From contig NC_083629.1 of assembly GCF_963584025.1 (NCBI RefSeq), positions 2,021,501-2,085,500 on the forward strand: a stretch of DNA of 64,000 nucleotides. Reading direction: 5' to 3'. The notes under the pieces were generated by a model. The model had not been told where the DNA came from, did not search any database, and saw nothing but the letters and a program-made list of their open reading frames with translations. Origin of the DNA: Labrus mixtus (Eukaryota; Chordata; Actinopteri; Labriformes; Labridae). Below, piece after piece: positions 59,331-64,000 of this stretch. How positions within the stretch are numbered: the first letter of the stretch is position 1; each line of letters opens with the position of its first letter. The position numbers were made by a program, and so were the translations under genes.

Positions 59331-61409
59331 CCAGGACTAATTTACATGGCTGCAGTTAAGTGTATCTTACTGTATCTTATCGTATCTGTTGTATAACTTT
59401 TAAATGTATATAAGTCCTTAGTGTTCAGCCCACAAGTGAAAGGTAACATATCCACATGATCTCAGAGTACCAGTGTACAATGAAGAATTTCTCACTGAAA
59501 AAAAACAACTTAATTATCGGAAAGTAAACCACCACTCTCCTCCTACACCCATCGCAGTATTTAGGATATTTTCAGTCTGTGGGAGATACTTCACAAGCAT
59601 CATCTTTCCAAACACTCATCCTCAGCTTGGCTCCTTGTTCTTAATCTGGCATGATACATGTTTGGGATTTGTTTCATGAGTCGTCACAGTTTTGCTGACA
59701 GGCCTGAGACGTTCTCTCTTGCACCGTTTTCTCGTTCAAATGCAAGAAGGCAGCGGAGGAAATTTCAGTAATTTATGTCAAGACGAACAACATTTATTTA
59801 CAAGCAAGCGTGTAGAATCCTATAAGAAGGATAAAAGAAAAATAAAAGGAGAAAGCTGGGCTTTTGAGCAGACAGCCCACAGGGTAACAACAATTAAATT
59901 GTTTGTGTCTTATTCTTAATCATTAAGGCTTCTTTCAGCCAGAGGAGAAATTAGCATCTCAGTCGCCTAGCTGACAGGTTTCTTTATGTATGATTCCTGC
60001 GAAAACAACAATAATTTGAATCTTTGTTTCTAAGGAACTGGCAGCAAAACCTCATGTATACATTAAACCTTTCACTGTAGAGACATTTCCTCCCATGGAA
60101 GCACCATCATTGCGGTATATGTGGAATATTTCAATGTGATTGCGATTCATCTTTTTCAATTACTCAATTCTCCAGAAAATAATTTGCAAGCTCCATTCGC
60201 GCCCACGCCAAACAAGAATTAAATGTTGAAAGCATTCTTAGTAAAACTGAAAAGAGACAAGTTGATTTGTAACAAGTCATACCAGGAAGTGAGTTCCCCA
60301 TGTCATCTGTTTGAATATCACATTTTGGTGAGATCACAGTGGAGATGTGGATTTTTCCCTCTAGCTTATTTTCTCTGAAGAAGAAGGTAGAGGTGTTTTT
60401 TTCTGGATACATGTCAAACTTCCAACCCAAACTTTAATAAACTTGAAAGTTGGCAATAATGCTTTATTGATTTGTGTCATAGTGACACCCTCAGAAGCAG
60501 CATCTGTTGGCACAGAGGCTTCATGCTGCACTGCAGATACTTCAGATCAAAGGCATCATGACACATTTTACAGTTTGAGTTTGACATCATTTCTGTTTGT
60601 CTATTCTTTTTATCTTTTTTTTCTTTATCCACCCTGTCCTCTTCCCCCTTTTTTCCCCAACTCTGTCATGTTCCAGATAAGTTCTTCCTCCATGATTCTC
60701 TTCCTCCTTCTCTTCGGTTCTATTTCTCTACATCATTGCATTATTCCAACATAGCCTCCATTGTTTTTTCTCTTTTTCTCCCCATTACTCAACCCCTTAT
60801 TTTCCCCTTTCACAATCACCTCTAATGTGTTCACTGCATCCTCCCATTATCTCCCCATCTCTCTCAGTCTGTCTGTCTTAGAGATCCAAGCTTTATTTCA
60901 TCTGTCTGCTGCTGCAATACAGACTCACAACTGCACAAGCAAACTCCTGGAAGGTACAGTGACCTTTCACACTACAGCTGTCCCACAGATATACAGATAC
61001 TTGTGAAGTCAGGCAATCAACACTGTTATGTATTGTTGTGTTTGTGTGCATGTTCATGTGTACATGTCTTCATACGCTTCATATTTAACCTCACAATTAT
61101 TTAAATTTAAATCGCACCTTTAATGTTTGCACTGACTGTTATTTAATGTCTGTTTTTTGATAATTCTGCACTATCTTCTTTTTAAACATTGCTGTACATA
61201 TATAAACAACACAACTACAGAAGGTCAACTCTTTTTTTATTTTTTATATTCAGGTCTAATTACAGATTTTTTTTCATCAACTGTTTATAGGTTCTTGTTT
61301 AAATCTCACATATATTTTTATCCCTGCACAGGTTATGTACATTTCTTGTATAAGTCTATTTTTAATTGCACAGTTTAAGTTTGACTCATCCAGGGGTATT
61401 CTTTAAACC
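59331..61409. other. Unassigned; T/C-rich stretch
   Basis: A pyrimidine-rich patch lies at about 60585-60880. Open frames at 59473-59919 and 60443-61006 are compositional or lack family features. No gene. Confidence 0.45.
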
Positions 61410-62598
61410 TTTTTTTTCGGGTTAATATATAACCCCTCCAGCTTTAAAACGGCATCAGTCACACCCATCCTCAAAAAGACAGGTCTGAACCCAGAAGACC
61501 CAAACAACTTCCGCCCGATCTCCAACCTTCCTTTCCTCAGCAAAATCCTGGAAAGAGCAGTTGCTGCCCAACTCCACCAGCACATGTCCAACCATGAGCT
61601 CTACGAACCGTTCCAATCCGGCTTCAGACCCCACCATAGCACAGAAACCACCCTCATTAAAATCACCAATGACCTCCTCATCGCTGCAGACTCCGGCTCC
61701 ATCAGCATCCTCATCCTCCTAGAACTCTCTACAGCCTTTGATACAGTCTCCCACACCATCCTCCTCAACCGCCTATCTGAACACCTTGGCGTCTCCGGTA
61801 CAGCTCTCTCCTGGTTCCATTCCTACCTCTCCAACAGGCAACAGTTTGTCACCATCAGCAACTCCAGCTCCTCCCTAGCCCCAGTTAACCAAGGAGTACC
61901 GCAAGGTTCTGTGCTTGGCCCTCTTCTCTTCACTATCTACATGCTCCCCCTCGGTCTGATAATCCTCCAACATGGTCTAAATTTCCACTCCTACGCCGAT
62001 GACACACAACTCTACCTCAGCATCCTTCCTTCCACTAAGCTCCCCCCCCCAGTCACTAGTCAACTGCCTGCAGGACATCAAAACCTGGATGTCTTCCAAC
62101 CTCCTCAAACTTAACAGCAGCAAGACTGAGCTCATGGTTGTGGCCCCCAAGGCACTGCTCAGGAAGGTTGGAGATCTCCTCCTCACTGTGGACGACTGCT
62201 CCATCCACCCTTCACCCAAGGTCCGCAACCTAGGCGTCATCCTGGACTCCACCCTCTCTTTTAAATCCCACATCAAGTCCATCACCAAATCCGCCTTCTT
62301 CCACCTCAAAAACATCTCTCGACTCCGGCCCTCACTCCCCGACCCCGTCGCAGAGACCCTCATTCACGCCTTCATCACTTCACGCCTGGACTATTGCAAT
62401 GGAGTTCTGTTCGGGCTCCCAAACACTGCCCTGATCAGACTCCAATATGTTCAGAACTCCGCTGCCAGTGTGCTTACACGCGCCAAGCCCTGGCAGCATA
62501 TCACCCCCACCCTCATTCACCTCCACTGGCTCCCGATCAAGTCCTGCATTCAATATAAACTCCTTCTACTCACCTACAAATCTCTCCATGCTCTAGAC
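61410..62598 (+). mobile_element. L2-type LINE fragment, truncated by a hAT insertion
   Basis: 5'-truncated in the RT N-terminus and interrupted at 62598/62599 by the hAT element. It differs in sequence and base composition (C-rich codons) from the L2 copies at 1-2359 and 30219-35070, so it is a separate L2 family. One frameshift. The remainder should lie beyond the hAT element off the right edge. Confidence 0.9.
61416..62598 (+). pseudogene. L2 reverse transcriptase, one frameshift
   Basis: RT blocks in order: NNFRPISNLPFLSKILERA, FQSGFRPHHSTETTLIKI, motif A LILLELSTAFDTVSH, motif B NQGVPQGSVLGPLLFTIY, motif C FHSYADDTQLYLS, then WMSSNLLKLNSSKTELMV, VRNLGVILDSTLSF and SRLDYCNGVLFGLP. Motif A has Glu where the family has the catalytic Asp (LLELS for LLDLS), which should impair polymerisation. 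A frameshift in or near the C9 run at 62042-62050 moves the reading from the 61584 frame to the 61999 frame. The protein stops at TYKSLHALDQ because the hAT element is inserted. Confidence 0.93.
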
Positions 62599-64000
62599 CA
62601 GTGATTCTTAACCATGGGGCCGCGGCCCACACTTGGGCCGCGAGCGCCACCTAGAGGGCCGCAAAAAACTTTCTGTTTTGCACCTGTGGGCCGCGGGGGC
62701 CGCGGCACCGCACCGCAAACCGCAGGTTATCCATCAGATGCTCAGTTACAATACCGCTTCCCACCACTTGGTGGCGGTAATGCGCCAGTCAGTTGTTTAA
62801 CAAGCTCCAATAAGCAGAAGAAGACACTCGATGAGCCGTTAGCCTGTAGTGAAGTCAGAAAGTGATGGAGAAGTTTTTGAAAAGAAAAAATGAAGAGGAA
62901 AGTGGTGCCAAACCCCCCACAAAGGCAAAAATATTGCGCAGGTACAATCCGGACTTTCTAAAGTATGGATTTGTGAACGGAGGTACCGAGGCAACTCCAA
63001 GAGCTCAGTGTGTTGAGTGTGGACTTGCGCTATCAAACGAAGCACTAAAGCCTTCAAAATTAAAGCGGCATCTTGAAACCAAACATCCAACGCTCGTGGG
63101 AAAGCCGGTGGAATTTTTCAAGAGAAAAAAAAATGGACTTCAGATGCAGAAAATGTCTGTCGTGTCACTGACAGGTAATTCTAAATGTGCTTTGAAAGCC
63201 AGCTACCTCGTAGCCAGACGTGTGGCACAGAGTAAGAAAGCGTTCACCATAGCGGAGGAATTGGTTCTGCCTGCCGCTGTGGATATGTGCCGTGAGATGC
63301 TCGGAGAGGCTGCTGCAAAGAAGCTGCTGACCATCCCACTCTCAAACGACACTGTGAGTCACCGTATCGCGGACATGGCCTCAGATATCAGACATCAGCT
63401 TCTGGAAAGAATACAAAGTAGCCCATTTTTCTCTTTGCAACTAGATGAGTCCACTGATGTTACAAATGCTGCACTGCTGCTGTTTTTGGGACAGTAGTTT
63501 GCACGAAGACATACTGTTTTGTGGAGAGCTACCAACACGAACTACGGCTCAGGAATGTTTCCGCTGCATGGATGAGTATTTCACTGAGAACGGCCTGGAC
63601 TGGCAGAACTGTGTTGGGGTGTGCAGTGATGGTGCAGCGTCAATGACTGGCAGGCATCACGGCGTCATCAGGCAGATACTTGATCGTGCACCAGAAGCTA
63701 AATGGACCCACTGTTTCCTCCACCGTGAAAGCCTTGCATCAAAAAAGATGTCACCAGAGTTCAACGAGGTGATGGATGTAAGTGTGAAAACCATCAACTC
63801 CATTAAAAATAATGTTGTGAACTCCAGATGTTTTGCCAAGCTTTGTGAGGACATAGAAGCAGATCATGTCCAGCTGCTCTATCACAGTGAGGTGAGATGG
63901 CTCTCAAGAGGACAGGTCCTCAACCGTTTGTTTGAACTGAGGAATGAGGTCTTCTCTTTTCTGACTGAGAAAAAATCTCCTCTTGCACATTACTATGCCA
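62599..64000 (+). mobile_element. hAT DNA transposon, right end off the window
   Basis: It begins CAGTGATTCTTAACC, a hAT terminal repeat, followed by the GGGCCGCGGCCC-rich sub-terminal region. The 8 bp before it (CTCTAGAC, 62591-62598) is the presumed target duplication; its partner should lie past the right edge. The element interrupts an L2 frame, so it is the younger of the two. Confidence 0.9.
62862..64000 (+). pseudogene. hAT transposase, BED finger and RNase-H core, one frameshift
   Basis: The protein belongs to the ZBED5/Buster-like group of hAT transposases. Residues 40-75 form a BED-type zinc finger (AQCVECGLALSNE, then HLETKH). The first catalytic Asp is in FFSLQLDESTDVTNAALLLF near residue 195. 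At 63495-63497 a TAG follows LLFLGQ. The homologous reading resumes one base later at 63499 (LHEDILFCGELPTRTT), so a small deletion broke the frame. The second catalytic Asp is in CVGVCSDGAASMTGRHHGV, followed by THCFLHRESLASKKM and HSEVRWLSRGQVLNRLFELRNE. The catalytic Glu and the dimerisation domain lie off the window. Otherwise well preserved, so this is a recent copy. Confidence 0.93.

Overview
This window looks like non-coding DNA from a teleost fish nuclear genome, probably a spiny-rayed (percomorph-like) fish. The grounds are the repeat content: fish-type L2 retrotransposons with an ORF1 esterase, tRNA-derived fish SINEs, TTAA-flanked MITEs, a PIF/Harbinger element, a ZBED-like hAT element, and long (TG)n and (ATGG)n tracts. 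I recognised no host protein-coding exon, no rRNA, no functional tRNA gene and no CRISPR array. Almost every long open frame is either a transposon protein or a translation of simple repeat. The window is best read as an intergenic region or a very large intron with several generations of mobile elements.

Layout: 1-2359, an L2 copy on the minus strand (RT, endonuclease, ORF1 esterase) with an internal inverted block. 2869-3889, a TTAA MITE split by a solo LTR. 6043-6477, first copy of a second TTAA MITE family (others at 17835-18260 and 39686-40122, with a diverged relative at 43829-44405). 10953-12500, two related dispersed repeats. 12846-14078, an LTR-like element split by a MITE. 20780-23425, an internally deleted PIF/Harbinger transposon with a TTA target duplication, remnants of the transposase and of the MADF protein, and a nested repeat. 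23500-23705, a SINE. 24750-26250, another LINE relic. 30219-35070, a second copy of the first L2 family, split by a 1690 bp TG...CA insertion with a 4 bp target duplication. 36922-37413, an inverted copy of the 2869 MITE. 44640-50818, further DNA-transposon pieces and a SINE, with a long hairpin at 46316-46446. 50952-51011, a nearly perfect palindrome. 51149-51828 and 55604-56925, L2 relics, the latter split by a full SINE. 61410-62598, an L2 fragment interrupted by a hAT transposon that runs off the right edge.

The main result is stratigraphy. Repeat families occur more than once here, so insertion boundaries can be fixed by comparing a filled copy with an empty one. The solo LTR at 3205-3746 has its empty site in the copy at 36922-37413, and the 1690 bp insertion in the second L2 can be bounded against the first L2. 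The elements interact only as parasites and hosts of insertion. None of the retrotransposons appears intact, and the hAT transposase carries one visible frameshift. I found no convincing evidence of a new biological system. The items most worth a second look are the two hairpins, the two L2 copies that both lack RT motif A, and the long LTR-like insertion.
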